A DNA stretch of 6,820 bases from Opitutia bacterium (GTDB lineage: Bacteria > Verrucomicrobiota > Verrucomicrobiia > Opitutales > Opitutaceae). Below are positions 5,659 to 6,820 of the stretch, in pieces (positions within the stretch are counted from its first letter, which is position 1; every line of letters starts with the position of its first letter). The position numbers were made by a program, and so were the translations under genes. Below the pieces are notes generated by a model. It searched no databases and was not told where the DNA came from. It saw nothing but the letters and a program-made list of their open reading frames with translations. Location of the stretch: the NCBI GenBank assembly GCA_003157575.1, contig PMKA01000521.1, forward strand, positions 1 through 6,820, given 5' to 3'.

Positions 5659-6820
5659 ATGAAATCGCTCTTGTTTGTTTTTGCGCTCATCGCTGCATCG
5701 ACGTGCGTCCGCGCGCAGCAATTTGACAACCCGGTCATGATTCCGGTCAGTTACTACGGCTACGGGGTTTGCAACTACACGCCGCCCGGCATGAACGCCT
5801 CGTTTTCGTTCAGAGCTGGTTCCGGGGGAGTTTCATCCGCGAGCATCAGCAACCCGCAAACGGGTTTGGTCCTCTACTCTTCTTCCCTCGCGATGTCGAG
5901 TCTGATCCCGGGCAAGAACTATAACGTCACAGTCACAAGCAGCTTCATGGCGGTCGTCATTGTGGTTTTCCTGCCGGTGGACGGCTGCGACATCTACATC
6001 AATGGCAACAAGACTACAAGCTGGTCTGCAGGATCTGCGAATTACAGTTTTACGCTGCGCCTTGAAAAGATCAACGACCTCACCCAGAGTCTCGCAGGCA
6101 AACGCGGCGGAAAGTGTTCATCGTTCGTGGAGGACAAGCCGATCTGGTATATCGGACTGGGATCGCTCCGAAACGGGCGCTTCGCAGGCGGAGTGGGAAT
6201 CAGGGCGCCCGCAATAACGCCGGATCTCTACACAACATCTGCCCTCATCTACGACACGGTCGACGCTGCGGAAGTGTCGGTGACGCGAACAGGTGGATAC
6301 ATCACCCAGATTCAATCCAGAGATGTTGTGGTAAATGTCGATCCTTATGTTGCAAACGGCACCTCATATCAAATTCGTGTATGTCAGTCCGGAACTCCAA
6401 CAACGCCATTCATCACGTATACGGTCAGCCAGTACACAGTGAGTGGTGGAACCGGCATCAGGATCGACAAGTTGGAGGACGGGGTGAACTGGTCTACTGT
6501 CTTGCAGTACGTAAGCGGCACCTGGACCTTGTACGATTGGCGCGTGGCGGCGCCAGGAAATCCGATCGATACTTCAAATCCGATTACGACGGTTGTCAAC
6601 GGCGCCCGATCGACGGTCACCTATGGTTCGCAAGACGGAGGGACCGTCGTGAAGCAGAAGAACTATACCACGGTTGGATCGTTTACGGAGCTCGCAAGCA
6701 CCGTCATGGGACCTGGCGTAACATCGCCTCCCACAAGCACCTATACCTATTACAACTCCTCGTCAGGTTCGGGCTGGTACGATGCGGTCCAGTCCATCAC
6801 CTATCCAACCGGCAACTGGG
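5659..6820 (+). CDS. Exported RHS/YD-repeat-type protein, N-terminal part (3' partial)
   Basis: The frame is open from ATG 5659 to the last base without a stop (387 codons), so the gene continues beyond the window. A Sec signal peptide is clear: MKSLLFVFALIAASTCVRA, cleavage probably after Ala19 before QQ. The mature part is Gly/Ser/Thr/Tyr-rich with alternating beta-strand character. It includes a segment at about 108-118 (DGCDIYINGNKTT) and one at about 163-180 (WYIGLGSLRNGRFAGGVG). Its late part (about 300-387) is rich in S/T-Y/V strands such as STYTYYNSSSGSGWYDAV and ITYPTGNW, like the entry to YD repeats. I associate this layout with N-termini of RHS repeat-associated proteins of verrucomicrobia, which are large exported or surface shells that often carry a variable C-terminal toxin. 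The YD-repeat core and any toxin lie outside the window. Codon use (ATA, ACA, GTA, AGG) is less GC-biased than in hemH, the kinase or ruvC. Confidence 0.75.
   Translation, partial: MKSLLFVFALIAASTCVRAQQFDNPVMIPVSYYGYGVCNYTPPGMNASFSFRAGSGGVSSASISNPQTGLVLYSSSLAMSSLIPGKNYNVTVTSSFMAVVIVVFLPVDGCDIYINGNKTTSWSAGSANYSFTLRLEKINDLTQSLAGKRGGKCSSFVEDKPIWYIGLGSLRNGRFAGGVGIRAPAITPDLYTTSALIYDTVDAAEVSVTRTGGYITQIQSRDVVVNVDPYVANGTSYQIRVCQSGTPTTPFITYTVSQYTVSGGTGIRIDKLEDGVNWSTVLQYVSGTWTLYDWRVAAPGNPIDTSNPITTVVNGARSTVTYGSQDGGTVVKQKNYTTVGSFTELASTVMGPGVTSPPTSTYTYYNSSSGSGWYDAVQSITYPTGNW

Overview
The window reads as a chromosomal stretch of a GC-rich, Gram-negative-type bacterium, most likely a verrucomicrobium related to Opitutaceae. 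This placement rests on the overall look of the proteins: a ferrochelatase with an internal cysteine cluster, a soluble PAS-rich hybrid kinase, a RuvC with an N-terminal extension, and an RHS-type N-terminus of a kind I associate with that group. It also rests on starts that lack Shine-Dalgarno sequences. No database search was possible, so the taxonomy is inference.

Left part (1-4371) is ordinary, GC-rich and densely coded. It begins inside hemH (ferrochelatase, 5' end outside the window). A 198-base gap with candidate hairpins follows. Next is a large cytoplasmic hybrid sensor kinase (four PAS-like domains, HisKA, HATPase, receiver; GTG start). Facing it tail to tail is ruvC on the minus strand. 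Only 20 bases separate the two stop codons, and a hairpin spans both stops.

Middle part (4372-5049) is about 680 bases without a convincing gene. It holds small palindromic elements of a kind dispersed in many bacterial genomes, a tandem 7-mer, two C-runs, and otherwise unassigned, less GC-rich DNA. It looks like a repeat-bearing boundary between core and accessory DNA.

Right part (5050-6820) carries two plus-strand genes for exported proteins, 48 bases apart. The first is a 186-residue protein with a signal peptide, an Ala/Ser-rich linker and a helical TPR-like C-terminal half. The second is the first 387 residues of a large exported RHS/YD-repeat-type protein that runs off the window; it has no stop codon here and is easily missed. 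Both genes share a C5/T5 pyrimidine leader just before ATG-AAA-TC. The RHS gene is less GC-rich than the genes on the left, as expected of a polymorphic-toxin or surface-protein locus. The most interesting candidate unit in the window is this pair, with the small TPR-like protein as a possible partner of the RHS protein. That functional link is inference only.
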